47,305 nucleotides of DNA, from positions 1-47,305 of the forward strand of contig JADIIU010000099.1 of the NCBI GenBank assembly GCA_027603945.1, read 5' to 3'. The stretch comes from Terramyces sp. JEL0728. Taxonomy: Eukaryota > Chytridiomycota > Chytridiomycetes > Rhizophydiales > Terramycetaceae. The notes beneath the pieces are model-generated. The model saw only the letters and a list, made by a program, of their open reading frames with translations. It had not been told where the DNA came from and searched no databases. Below are positions 32,157 through 42,793 of this stretch, piece after piece. A program made the position numbers and the translations under genes. Each line of letters begins with the position of its first letter. The first letter of the stretch is position 1.

Positions 32157-33740
32157 TTATTTAGGAATCAACTTTACCGAAACTTTTTCATCTGGCTTGG
32201 CCAACCCAGCAAACAATGAAAAGAAAGAGTACTCTGACTTTTGGAACTCGAGTTCATAGTTGCAAAGGATGACTGCACAGAGAATCTTGATCTGCAGACT
32301 TGCGAATTTCATTCCAGTGCAAACATGTCTACCTATATTAAATAGTATTACCTAATCCGAATCCAATGAATTGCTCTGGCACTTTATTCCCGCCAACGCA
32401 CTTTCCATCTTTAATGAATCGGTATGGATTGAAAGTCTTTGTCTCGGGATTTACGTTTTCATCAAAGTGAACAAGGTGCTGCGAATTGAGAATGATGGCT
32501 CCTTTTGGAATAGTTACCGATTCAACTTCAATGTCGCTTGATGCAATACGTGGCACTATTCCTGTAGACCCAATACGCAGCGATTCCAACAGACAAGCAT
32601 CCAGCAGGTCCAAATCATCAATTAATTCTGGCGCAATAGAATCACAGCTTGTTCCTGGTTTGGTTAATCCATTTATTTTCAAGAAATCGGCTAATGGCTG
32701 CAAAGATTTCTGGACCTTTTCTTTGATTTCCGGGTGACTGTTCAAGTGAATCAAAATCAAGGTAGAAGCAATGTATTGATTGAGCACTGCAGCATCAATG
32801 AGACCCCCAATGGAAACAATGGCGTAATCAACATCAAGCGTTTGCGTAGTAGGATCATAGATTTCTCTAATCAGTGAGCTAACCAAATCCGGTCCTTCAC
32901 GGTGCTTCTTTGTGGTCATGCTATTCAAGTCATCACGATGAGCGTCGACGTAAGAATTGACAATTTGGTCGATGGTTGAAATCATTTTATGATAGATTCG
33001 TTCGCGTTCTCTAACCAAAGGATAGAAATTTGGAATTACAGCATGCCATGGATTTCTTCTCATCATCGATTCAATGTCGGCTTCCTTTATTCCTTCAATT
33101 AATCGTTCCTGTTGTTCCTTTGTTGCAGTTGCTTGGGAAAAGGTTCTGACTGACATTGATGATATTGTAGTATATGAAAAGTCCATCAAGTCATCAATCG
33201 TGGACTGTTCAGCTAGTTTTTCGGTGATTGTAGGCAATAAGATTCTGCCAGCCCAGTGAGACAAATTCTGTGGACGCAGTAATTTTGACAAGACCGAAAC
33301 AGTGTCTATTCTGTCAATTTTACGATGGTCACCCCTGAATATCTTTGCTCGGACTTTTCCGATCAACCACTCGTACCCTTCCGCTAGAGACAGAGATGCA
33401 TTAGTATAAAACAGTTTAACACCCTCTGGATCTTTCATCAAGTAGCATTTGAAGAGTGGAAACATCTGAGCAACAATCAGAGTTTGGTTCTTGTACTTTT
33501 CGTTATCCAATTCCTTAACAAGTGCAGTTCACAGTTAATAAAAAGTTACTTGAAACTGGGATATATTCTTAACGAGAAGAATACTTTCCACAGGTTTAGC
33601 ACTGGTAGATTTGATTTTCTAGATCTCCAATATAGTGCGAATAGGACTGCAAAAGCAACCCCGATTGCAGTTTTACTGATCTCCTTGTCAAATTGGCGTA
33701 ATTGCAAGTGTTTTCCCAACCCTAAATCCCATGAATGCAT
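32157..33740 (-). CDS. microsomal cytochrome P450 with non-canonical I-helix
   Basis: Exons 33550-33740, 32352-33529, 32157-32332; 514 aa. An N-terminal anchor helix (TAIGVAFAVLFALYW, about residues 27-41) marks an ER protein. ExxR helix: CLLESLRIG; PERF-like FNPYRF; heme loop FIGFGLGRHVCTGMKFASLQ (F-x-x-G-x-x-x-C-x-G), completed only after removing the 19-nt intron GTAATACTATTTAATATAG. The heme region and general layout resemble CYP51/CYP7/CYP8-like P450s. The I-helix position of the oxygen-activating Thr reads Asn (GLIDAAVLNQY aligned with A-G-x-H/D-T). The first intron has the unusual ends GT-TG (see 33530-33549). Substrate unknown. Confidence 0.88.
33530..33549 (-). other. 20-nt GT-TG intron in the P450 gene
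   Basis: Minus strand GTAACTTTTTATTAACTGTG. It has the normal length, donor and TTAAC branch-like motif, but ends TG. Excision joins IYPSFK to TALVKELDNEKY in frame; no AG acceptor in the next 16 nt restores the frame. Confidence 0.6.
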
Positions 33741-33864
33741 TTTTCGGAAACGATTAAATTATTTGGCGCAGCAGGTCATTGTCCTTGCAAATGGAAATAT
33801 TACAACCACACGCGTCCTATCATAAAGTTTAAAGTCTTGGACTCTACGAGGACTGTCGGCAAGT

Positions 33865-36544
33865 TTATTGTTCAAATAACTGAATCCCATGTCCAACAAC
33901 GACAACATGCTTGCCACAAACATCCATATCAGATACATCAGCAACATCTACAAACGTCCGCTTAACAAGCTCTATTCCGTTATTAATGCGATACTCGACG
34001 ATCCTCTGATCAATACCAACACTAATCATACGGTCGTTTTCTAAATGAATTCCAGTAACACTGCTTCCATGGAAATCACCTTTATAAATAGCATCGCCAA
34101 TGATTAGAGAGACTAGATTATCATCGCCTCCACTAGCAATGCAGATTTCACCGTTGATAACCTTGATTGACAGTGCTTTGATTCCACTTTGATGAACTTT
34201 ATATTCTGTAACGTATTCCAGCTTATCAGATACACGCCATTTGACAATTCTACCGTCTGTGCCTGCGCTGAACAAGTACAGACTATCATGTTCGATCAAG
34301 ACGGTTTTTTGTACACATCGGTTGTGGTAGTCAGTTTCAAATAATAGTTGGAATTTGTCGCTAAATTTGTATAACCGGATAAACGCATCAGAGTTTCCAG
34401 TAACTACAAAATCGCCAGAGACAGCCAAGTCCATTATACGTGCCTCGGTATCTGATTTGAGCGCTTGTGCAATTTGAATGCAAGTTTGGCGTTGAATATC
34501 TAGTTTCCAGCAGTACAACTCCTGCTGTGATCCACCAGTGAACAAAAGCCCGTTTTGATAATCCAAACATCTAATCGAAGCTTCGTGTTTCTTGCACGAC
34601 AATATACGCTTTAAACCATCCGTAAAGGTATGGAAAGTTAATATGGAATCTTCACCGCCGCTAACAATCAACCCATCAACAAATTTACAAGTGCGAGTCT
34701 CAAGCGAATGAAATGGCTCTACCAGGTTCATATCTGGAAAACTGCCGTGGGTTCTTTTTTCAACATAATTGATATGCTTGTGTTTAAAGTAAGCAAATTC
34801 AAGGTGGTTTAATAATTCATCGTGGATTTTTAGTTTCCATATTCTCTTTGCATTGCAATTGACTGAAAACATTTCGCAGTTCTTTGTTTGGTTATAGATG
34901 AAAAACCGTGCATTAAAGAAACCAGCTAAAAATACGGTGGAATTGATTTTGACAATTTTTTCCAGCCATCCCTTTGTTACTCTTGTCTTGTGTATAGTTT
35001 CTAGAGTGTATCCATTCTCTAATTCAAGATTTGGGTTTGCATCTGATACTTTGAAGTAGAATGAATTGAATAATCCGTCTCTGCCGACAGTTGAAATTTG
35101 ATATCTATCACCAAGGTTCTCCAATAGGATAGAAGTGACTGCATCTGACCCGTGGATATGTCTCGCAATCAAACATGGTTCAACCAAAACTGGATTTTCG
35201 AATTCCTTGATATCCAAGAGCGCTTTAATCTCTTTTTCCACAGTACCTTTCATTTCAAATTCATAACAACACATTGCACCTTTTTTTGAGCCGCAAACAA
35301 GTATCTTGCCGTCATATTGCATTTCAAATGCTTCAAAATGCGCTACCGGCTTGAATCTTGCTATTAGTTCTATCTTTTCATTGATTTTAAAGCAGATCAG
35401 CTCGTCGTGCTTTGAAATAAACACAACCAAATCATCCTGGATTTCATATGCAAATATCTGATTGATTTTTGTTCCTGTTTGTAATTTAAACTTGTTAATA
35501 ATAGAATACCTTTTTCTTTGTCTGAAATAGCACTAAGCCGCTGTTGAATGTGATAGTATTGTCTTTTAGAGTAACTATATGCGAATGACCTTTGAATTCT
35601 GAATCGGAAAATAAGTGGTTAATTCCATTATTGTAAGAATAGAAATTCCCTTGCTCGTCAATAATCTCCAGGTTGTTCGTAAACCCAAAAGATTTCGGCG
35701 CATTGGGCAATTCAATGGTTTGTACTTGGCTATCATCATCAATTCTATTTTGTTTCAATTCATTCAGATTCCAAAGCCTTATTCCTCCATCACCGCCACC
35801 AGTTGCTACAATACCGTCTATTATGTCGACGCTCCATACGTTTCTACTGCCATGTCCTTCCCACACAGTCAATACTTCTCCTTGTCTGTTCCAAACTCTA
35901 CAAGAAGCATCTTCACTAATACTAATTACGTAATCATTGTAAAATATGGCCTTCCATACTCTTCCCAAGTGCCCGTGAAATACAACACATGAGCCATCGT
36001 GTACATTCCATAATCGAACTGTCCTGTCATCACTAGTGGACAAAATGTACCCATCCTTGTATTCTACACTAAATAATACCCCCTCATGTCCAATGAATTT
36101 CTTTTCATTGTAAATAACTTGGTTGAAAATAGTTCCAGAAAAACTTGAATTGTTGTAAATACAGCCGGAATACAGCATACATCTTTCGTTGTTTTTCGCT
36201 TCATTCAGTAACTTTCCATTCAAGTCTCTCGTTTGTAGATTGTTGTGAGCAGTAAGAATTGTCAGATTGCCATCGTATTCAAAATCAATGATCCAGTCGT
36301 CAATTTCAAACGAATGTAGAATATTGAAGCCGTCAAGAATGCAAATGGATTTCTGTCCTGAACAAATAGTGAATTTGCCATGCTTGATTTTCAATATTCT
36401 TGCCATTTCAAAGATTTTCAGAGTTTGTTTTTCATGCGTGTGGATATTAATTTTAGTTAGGAATGGGCCGCTTCCTACTAGTAATTCATCGCTGTTGATG
36501 AACTTGAGAGCTGCTATTTGACTCTTGTATGCAATTTTTTTCAT
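33865..36544 (-). CDS. WDR6: WD40 protein WDR6/Trm734-like (tRNA 2'-O-methylation cofactor)
   Basis: Exons 35510-36544 and 33865-35490, with the 19-nt intron GTATTCTATTATTAACAAG; 886 aa (about 1,000-1,100 in yeast and human). Many WD40 repeats are spread over the whole length. The family-specific block is SEDASCRVWNRQGE preceded by GHLGRVWKAIFYNDYVIS. Also seen are FIGHEGVLFSVEYKDGYILS and GHGSRNVWSVDIIDGIVATG. The long gaps between repeats and the second beta-propeller set (SIRCLDYQNGLLFTGGSQQE, then ALSIKVINGEICIASGGDDN) fit WDR6. The known partner is Trm7/FTSJ1, which methylates position 34 of tRNA-Phe and tRNA-Leu/Trp. Confidence 0.85.
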
Positions 36545-36669
36545 TTTTGTTTTTTTTGTTTAGAAATCAATCTTCCAATTTAGATGATCATAAATTACCC
36601 GCCGACTGATTACACAGCTTGTTATCAACCACTGAGGCTTAATGGCTGAAACCGCAAAAAAGTTTCCCC

Positions 36670-37545
36670 ATGATTGAGAAACTCCCTAGTGACATTTTGG
36701 TAAAAGTCATTGCTTTTGTTTCTGAAAAAGAGTTATCGCAGGTTTGCAGGACCAACAAGCAAATGTACCAGGTGTTCAAAAGCAATGAAGACTATATTCG
36801 TCGGATGGTTTTGCAAAGCGAAGGGGCCAATGCATTATTCTATGTGAAAAAGTTTATGCAATATAAACCGACAAACATACATTTCTATGATTATTATGAC
36901 ATTAGAATCTTTGAAGCGCTGCTGGAAAATAATCGAAAATTGTACGACTATGTCGATCTCATCAATGATGATCGAAAGCATCTGTCTGTCTATGACGAAA
37001 GACGCATTTATCGATGCAATATTGTTTTTCAATGGTTTGACTCAGCTGATCTTATCAAGGCCTTTGTCCTAAGAAAGAGCGAACCCGCAGAAACCATTGA
37101 CGAACTCTTTGCTATGGATTTGGAGAGACGCCACCAAATATCCTATACAAGTAGCGACGAAACAGCTCACTTTATGGACTACTCTTATTTTCGGCAAAAA
37201 TATTTAAGGTGTTTAGCAATCAAATTTCCTGCAATTCTCAACATTGAAACAGTGAGTTTAGTCTTGAAAGAAAACCTTGCAATGCGGGAAATGACACTAA
37301 AGTTCTGGGATGGTCGATATGTAGATCCCGTAGCCGAGGAAGACTTTCATCACGAGATGTGCGATATGGTATTAGGCAGAATTCAGAACAGTCGAATGGA
37401 TAGATTTGGTATACGCTTCTATAATGATTCTTTGAAAATTCCAGAAGGATTTCCATTGCCAATCTTCAACTGCGAACAATTAGTTGGAAAACATTTCGAA
37501 TTCAATCATAAACCAAGAACCTATGAATTGGAACAAGGCGAATAA
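36670..37545 (+). CDS. F-box-like protein, tandem copy 1
   Basis: 291 aa from ATG 36670, no intron seen. The N-terminal 45 residues look like an F-box: MIEKLPSDILVKVIAFVSEK, ELSQVCRTNKQMYQVFKSN. The rest has no recognised repeat but is shared with the next two genes: FQWFDSADLIKAFV, an AYTSSD...H...Y..YL..L.IKFP block, and a C-terminal MVLGRIQNSRMDRFGIRFYN then FPLPIFNCEQLVG. F-box proteins link SCF ubiquitin ligases to targets; here the shared C-terminal domain would be the target-binding part (inference). It shares a 125-bp divergent promoter with WDR6. Confidence 0.7.
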   Translation: MIEKLPSDILVKVIAFVSEKELSQVCRTNKQMYQVFKSNEDYIRRMVLQSEGANALFYVKKFMQYKPTNIHFYDYYDIRIFEALLENNRKLYDYVDLINDDRKHLSVYDERRIYRCNIVFQWFDSADLIKAFVLRKSEPAETIDELFAMDLERRHQISYTSSDETAHFMDYSYFRQKYLRCLAIKFPAILNIETVSLVLKENLAMREMTLKFWDGRYVDPVAEEDFHHEMCDMVLGRIQNSRMDRFGIRFYNDSLKIPEGFPLPIFNCEQLVGKHFEFNHKPRTYELEQGE

Positions 37546-37631
37546 TATGACTGAAATAAAAGCTGGATTATGAGCTGGGCTTTGTTCCACCAGGTAGAGC
37601 CACAACTTTGAAAAATTCTTTTTTCTCAGTC

Positions 37632-38474
37632 ATGTTGGATCGGCTGCCTTTCGATATAATTTTAAAAATTTTTAGGGAACAAACTGAAAGAGACTTGCCT
37701 CACATTTGCATGGCGAATAAGAGGATGTATTCAATGTTCAAGAACAACAAGAGACACATCCTATTGCAACAATTGAAAAGAGATGAATCAAAAGTATTAC
37801 AGAAAATGAAACAGTTCTTGAAAGTCGTAAAAACAGATATTGACTGGCTTTGTTACCACAACCCGTCATACATCATTGAGTTTGCCAAAAGTTTCTGCAA
37901 ATATCCTGAAATTAGTGAAAAAGAAAGAATGGCATTTGATATTGAAGAGCAAGTTTGGGTATACATCGATAACCTCATTTTTCAATATTTTGATCCTGTA
38001 GAATTGATCAAAGCCTTTGTCTCCAAAGTAATAGATGCAGACAAAGCAGTAGAGGCACTACTGAATGTGGATTTATGGTTCAATTTCGATGAATCCTACA
38101 CGAGCAGTGATATTACAACACATTTAGTTAATACTAGTATCTTTTTAAAAACATATTTAAAATATTTGGGAATTAAATTTCCAGGAATTCTCCAAAACAA
38201 ATTGGTCTGCTCAAAATTACGATACAAAGATTACTATTGTGAAATATTATTTGAATGGGATGGCTGCGATGAGGGCGAGTTTTTTGACTATGTATGCCGT
38301 ATGGTATTAGGTAGAATTCAATCCTATCGAATGGAACCATTTGGGATTGAGTTCTACGCTACTCCCACTAAAATGCCTGAAAAGTTTCCAATGCCAAAAT
38401 TTGACTGTAATAGCTTGGTTGGGAAGTATTTTGAATTCAAAAACTACGAGTGGGGCGAGACTATTTCCGAATAA
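37632..38474 (+). CDS. F-box-like protein, tandem copy 2
   Basis: 280 aa from ATG 37632 (an upstream in-frame TTG adds 8 codons and is not used; the start aligns with copy 1). F-box-like MLDRLPFDIILKIFREQTER, then DLPHICMANKRMYSMFKNN. Shared blocks are FQYFDPVELIKAFVSKV, SYTSSDITTHLVNT, YLKYLGIKFPGIL and MVLGRIQSYRMEPFGIEFYA then FPMPKFDCNSLVGKYFEF. It starts 86 bp after copy 1. It is closer to copy 3 in the C-terminal block. Confidence 0.7.
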   Translation: MLDRLPFDIILKIFREQTERDLPHICMANKRMYSMFKNNKRHILLQQLKRDESKVLQKMKQFLKVVKTDIDWLCYHNPSYIIEFAKSFCKYPEISEKERMAFDIEEQVWVYIDNLIFQYFDPVELIKAFVSKVIDADKAVEALLNVDLWFNFDESYTSSDITTHLVNTSIFLKTYLKYLGIKFPGILQNKLVCSKLRYKDYYCEILFEWDGCDEGEFFDYVCRMVLGRIQSYRMEPFGIEFYATPTKMPEKFPMPKFDCNSLVGKYFEFKNYEWGETISE

Positions 38475-38569
38475 AGTAAAACTAGCTTCAAGATTATTCA
38501 CATTGAGGCTCCAATTTATATAAGGGTAAAAGGAAATTTTTGGAAAATGTGAAACCGGATTTTTTTACC

Positions 38570-39418
38570 ATGATTGATCAATTCCCTGCTGAAATTTTAT
38601 TAAAGGTTTTCCTTGAATTGCCAGATAACGACCTAGCTCTTTGTTGTTCAAGCAAAAAGCTCTACCGTATCTTCAATAGCAATAAGGAATTCATCCGCAA
38701 AAAGTATTTTGAAAGGAGGGCAAAAGGTGTGTTAGCGAATATGGGTTTGCTGTTAAAATTAGATAAAGAGCATCCACAGGCTCATGTTATTTATTTTTCC
38801 ACTCCAGTTGTTATTTGGATCAATCTATTTTTCCTCAAATCCAAAGGAACTGGAGCGATGGATATTCAAGATCAATTGCAATTTTACACATTCAATTTGA
38901 TTTTCCAATACTTTGACCCGCTCGACCTTATTAAAGCTTTGGTGTATAAAGTAACGGATTCTGCCAAGGTAGTTCAAGAGCTCCTTGCTTTGAATTTGCA
39001 ATTCTCGTATAGGGAAGCCTATACCAGTGCTGATTACACATTGCATACTGTGGACCTGACTTGTTTCCAATACCAGTATTTGAAGTGCTTGAATGTCAAA
39101 TTTCCTGGTTTACTGGAATCTGCCACCATTGATCATCATCCAGGAAAAAACTTTGAAGGCGAGGAAGTTGTGCTTTCTTTCTCTGATGATATTAACGATG
39201 ACGAGGCTTACCTTGTTAACGAAAAGATGATTCATTACTACTCCAAGATGGTTCTTGGCAGAATTCAATCCTATCGGATGGATATCTTTGATATTGAGTT
39301 CTGTGCTACTCCCACTGAAATGCCTGAAAGCTTTCCACTTCCATTATTCAACTGCACGAGTCTAGTAGGACGGGATTATGATTTCAGACTTGGAAAGAGA
39401 AATGGATCAAGACATTAA
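38570..39418 (+). CDS. F-box-like protein, tandem copy 3
   Basis: 282 aa from ATG 38570 (the open frame extends 10 codons upstream without an ATG). F-box-like MIDQFPAEILLKVFLELPDN, DLALCCSSKKLYRIFNSN. Shared blocks are FQYFDPLDLIKALVYKV, AYTSADYTLHTVD, YLKCLNVKFPGLLE and MVLGRIQSYRMDIFDIEFCA then FPLPLFNCTSLVG. It has an acidic insert (DDINDDEAYL) that copies 1 and 2 lack. A TATA-like TTTATATAAGG lies about 46-56 nt upstream. The C-terminus diverges after VGRDYDFRLG. Confidence 0.7.
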   Translation: MIDQFPAEILLKVFLELPDNDLALCCSSKKLYRIFNSNKEFIRKKYFERRAKGVLANMGLLLKLDKEHPQAHVIYFSTPVVIWINLFFLKSKGTGAMDIQDQLQFYTFNLIFQYFDPLDLIKALVYKVTDSAKVVQELLALNLQFSYREAYTSADYTLHTVDLTCFQYQYLKCLNVKFPGLLESATIDHHPGKNFEGEEVVLSFSDDINDDEAYLVNEKMIHYYSKMVLGRIQSYRMDIFDIEFCATPTEMPESFPLPLFNCTSLVGRDYDFRLGKRNGSRH

Positions 39419-39564
39419 AGCACTATCAATGGTTTATTACTTTTTTCGTAACATCATTTTGCTCTCATCTCTACAGGCCAGTGTCTCTTTGAGGATCTCT
39501 CAAGTTCATCTTCATTCAAACTTTGATGGCAGCGGTTATAAACGCAGGAATCAAAGCCTTTCGA

Positions 39565-40388
39565 TTAGTGTGAGGAATCCTGCTGGATGTAAAGGTATTG
39601 ATTAGATGGAGTTTTCTTTACGAGAATATTCCTTCTTGTATCTTCAACAATCAACAGCAAGATATTAGATTCTAGTAGGTTGATTAGTGAAAACAAGAGC
39701 TTCAGCCAAGGCTCCACGGCGGGTAGCTCGCCTGATATAGCCCCAACCAATTCAATCAAGATGATACTGGAGGTGAAAAGAAAGTTGTTGATACTGAGCC
39801 GAATCCAAATCTTTCTTTCGTCTGGGTGGGCAGCTTTGTCGCCGTATGAGGAAATAGCCTTTGCTATAAATGGATACGCGTACAACCCATACAGTACACA
39901 TCGATTGACCAAGCAAATGTAGTTTGCAGGAAAGTAAATTGCAACAATGATGCAGTACGGCATGTCAGCTGGAACATTAAAAGCTGTGACCCCGATACAA
40001 ATCTCACTAACCCCAGAAACCAAAATTTGCAAGCAGCAGATAAAAGTGTATATCTTTTGGTTTGTAGAGCTTAACGAGTAATGCAAGAAGCTTCGAGCCC
40101 TGAGAAGTAATACTCCATCCAAGCAGCAAATCCACAATGCTTGATTAAATTACGATTACCATAAAACAGTATCCCAATATTTCCAAGTAATATACAATTG
40201 ATTCGCGGTACAAGCAATTCGACTAATAGCGAGAGCGCTCTCGCAGCACAGAGAACTATTTGGGCAAAGATTGCAATTGGACCAATCCTGAAGCTTGTAA
40301 TATCACGGCTCAAGTACCCGGCTTCGCCTGATAATACAAGTAACGTTACTGTGAGAAATGCCGCTGTGATTTTGGTTGTGCTGTCCAT
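39565..40388 (-). CDS. seven-TM protein, array copy 1
   Basis: Exons 40160-40388 (229 nt) and 39565-40139, with the 20-nt intron GTAATCGTAATTTAATCAAG; 267 aa. About seven hydrophobic helices and little else. The most conserved segment is encoded right after the splice: YALWICCLDGVLLLRARSFL. Others are AGYLSRDITSFRIGPIAIFA, FPANYICLVNRCVLYGLYAY and PWLKLLFSLINLLESNILLL. Exon 1 length and intron position are the same in all three array members. The array is possibly receptor-like or lineage-specific; no function is known to me. ATG 40388 is the first ATG in frame. Confidence 0.72.
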
Positions 40389-40425
40389 TTGCAGGAAGTT
40401 AGTTACGAAAATTCCATCAAAACCC

Positions 40426-40431
40426 ACGTCA
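40426..40431 (-). promoter_or_regulatory. TGACGT (CRE/bZIP-like) element upstream of seven-TM copy 1
   Basis: TGACGT on the minus strand 38 nt upstream of the ATG, between a TATATAA element (40446-40453) and the coding start. Equivalent elements occur at the other seven-TM genes. Confidence 0.4.
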
Positions 40432-40635
40432 TCATTACAGCCGGCTTATATAAATTCGGTGTACAGCCCGTATAGTATTCAGCATACAGTCAGTGTTTTA
40501 AAGCGATATTTATGGATCACCTGCAATTTCCGGGTTAGCTGACTATGAGAATTCTTTTGCAAACAATGTATCAACGAATCGTTACAATTCTAGGCCACTC
40601 AAGGAGAGTCACAGTGAAAGCAACCAAGATTTATT

Positions 40636-41483
40636 TCAATCAAGCTCCGAAGCCTTCCTGGCGTGTTGACTGTTGCTAGATTTGGTTTGCTTTGCATTTG
40701 AATTTTGGTTCTTATTAATATTCTTCTTTGTGTCATCGACAATCAACAACAAGATGTTTGATTCCACAAAATTGATGAGGGAAAAGAAGAGCTTGAGCCA
40801 TGGAACCAAACCTGGGATATTACCAATAACAGCAGCTAGCAACTCGATCAAGATAATAGTGAGAGTGAAAACACCGTTGTTGATACTGAGCCGTAACCAG
40901 ATATCAGTGTCGTTGAGGTTGGAACTATTCTTGTCCTTGTACGCTGATATTGCTTTGGCAATGAACGGATAAGCATACAACGCATACAACAGACATCGAT
41001 TAGCCAAACATACATAGTTTGCCGGAAAGAAATTGGCAAGAATGATACAGTACGGCATGATGAATGGCAAGTTAAATGCAGTAGCCGCGATATAAATTTC
41101 ACTGACACCAGAAATCAAGATTTGGAAGCAGCACCAATAAGTATAGATCTTCTGCCACTTTGAACTGACAGAGAACTGCAAGAATGTGCGAGCGCGGAGC
41201 AATAATAAACCATCCAGACAACATATCCACAGAGCTACATTAACTTTCACCTACCATAAACAGCAATACCTATATTGCCAAGTAACGCACAGTTGATCCC
41301 GGGAATGAGTAATTCTACTAACAAAGTGAGAGCTCTGAGAGCACACAGAAAGATTTGGGCAAACACTGCAATCGGAGCTATTCGATAATTAGTGATATCG
41401 CGGATCAAGTACCCGGCTTCACCTGCTAAAATTAGTAAGGTTGCGGTAACTACGGCGACATTGATTTGAGTACTGTCATCCAT
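40636..41483 (-). CDS. seven-TM protein, array copy 2
   Basis: Exons 41255-41483 (229 nt) and 40636-41234, with intron GTAGGTGAAAGTTAATGTAG (20 nt); 275 aa from ATG 41483. Same fold as copy 1, with VYALWICCLDGLLLLRARTF across the splice. It is nearly identical to copy 3 from the third helix to near the C-terminus, including the intron. The N-terminal 40 residues and the C-terminal tail (KNQNSNAKQTKSSNSQ) differ. Confidence 0.72.
40715..41369. repeat. near-identical tract shared with 41841-42495
   Basis: About 655 nt of copy 2 match copy 3 (offset 1,126 nt) with roughly ten differences seen by eye, clustered near 40740-40860. The tract covers exon 2, the intron and half of exon 1, then identity stops abruptly near 41369/42495 and near the C-terminal tail. 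Confidence 0.8.
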
Positions 41484-41524
41484 CCTTTTTTTGATTATAC
41501 GAAATTTCAATTACAGTTGAGCTC

Positions 41525-41530
41525 ACGTCA
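41525..41530 (-). promoter_or_regulatory. TGACGT element upstream of seven-TM copy 2
   Basis: TGACGT on the minus strand (context GGTGACGTGAG), 42 nt upstream of the ATG at 41483. Confidence 0.4.
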
Positions 41531-41767
41531 CCACATTGCCACATGCTAAATTGCAGCATAGTATACTTATTGAGCTTGAACAATGCAGATTCAAGTAATC
41601 TCTAATAATTGGTGTTTGAACCTAGCCATCGCGTTCAACCCTGACAGTTACCTCCACAGCCGATAGAATAGAATTACATACCTTGGAGCAGTGTTGCCAC
41701 TCCACTTTTGTCGAATTACCAAGCTCAATTAAACAACACGGAATTCAGGTAAATAACAATTCTTTAT

Positions 41768-42609
41768 TCATTCGTTATCCATAGTCTTCTTATTGCTTTG
41801 GCTTTGAACAGATTTAGAATTCTTACTTTGTGCGTTCCTCTTAATATTCTTCTTTGTGTCATCGACAATTAACAACAAGATGTTTGATTCCACAAAATTG
41901 ATGAGGGAAAAGAAGAGCTTGAGCCATGGAACCAAGTCAGGGATACTACCAATAACAGCAGCCAGCAACTCGATCAAGATAATAGTGAGAGTGAAAACAC
42001 CGTTGTTGATACTGAGCCGTAACCAGATATCAGTGTCGTTGAGGTTGGAACTATTCTTGTCCTTGTACGCTGATATTGCTTTGGCAATGAACGGATAAGC
42101 ATACAACGCATACAACAGACATCGATTAGCCAAACATACATAGTTTGCCGGAAAGAAATTGGCAAGAATGATACAGTACGGCATGATGAATGGCAAGTTA
42201 AATGCAGTAGCCGCGATATAAATTTCACTGACACCAGAAATCAAGATTTGGAAGCAGCACCAATAAGTATAGATCTTCTGCCACTTTGAACTGACAGAGA
42301 ACTGCAAGAATGTGCGAGCGCGGAGCAATAATAAACCATCCAGACAACATATCCACAGAGCTACATTAACTTTCACCTACCATAAACAGCAATACCTATA
42401 TTGCCAAGTAACGCACAGTTGATCCCGGGAATGAGTAATTCTACTAACAAAGTGAGAGCTCTGAGAGCACACAGAAAGATTTGGGCAAACACTGCGATAG
42501 GAGCAGCGCGGAGGTTGGAAATATCCCGGCTTAAGTACCCTGCTTCCGCTACAAGAATGAGCAACGTGGCTGTAATTACAGTGACATTGATTTGGGTAGT
42601 GCTATTCAT
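41768..42609 (-). CDS. seven-TM protein, array copy 3
   Basis: Exons 42381-42609 (229 nt) and 41768-42360, with intron GTAGGTGAAAGTTAATGTAG, identical to copy 2; 273 aa from ATG 42609. The N-terminus MNSTTQINVTVITATLLILV diverges from copy 2, and the tail (KSVQSQSNKKTMDNE) is different again. Topology and conserved blocks are as in copies 1 and 2. The array reads head-to-tail, all on the minus strand. Confidence 0.72.
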
Positions 42610-42654
42610 TGGCAAGTATTAAATTTTTGAAACTTTCCATCGCGATCTTAGATA

Positions 42655-42660
42655 ACGTCA
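42655..42660 (-). promoter_or_regulatory. TGACGT element upstream of seven-TM copy 3
   Basis: TGACGT on the minus strand (context GAATGACGTTATC), 46 nt upstream of the ATG at 42609. Confidence 0.4.
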
Positions 42661-42793
42661 TTCATTCTTTGCCACGTCCTAACCCACTTCCAATTAAGGA
42701 TAGTAAATTCTTTGAGGAAATAGTAATAGTCGAGTGTATAAATTTGGCTGAAGGTAGGGCTGATTTCACAGTCTTCTAGCTGCCCTGCGAATC

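Noticed and set aside
31992..32259. Plus-strand small ORFs between GH31 and the P450 (one begins MTSTERIYENMIEKD)
   Set aside because: The region largely overlaps the last exon of the P450 (32157-32332) on the other strand, which completes the heme-binding domain; the plus frames are shadows.
41856..42234. ORFs repeated in parallel in 40673-41108 and 41856-42234
   Set aside because: These are shadow frames that look conserved only because the two seven-TM genes are nearly identical there.
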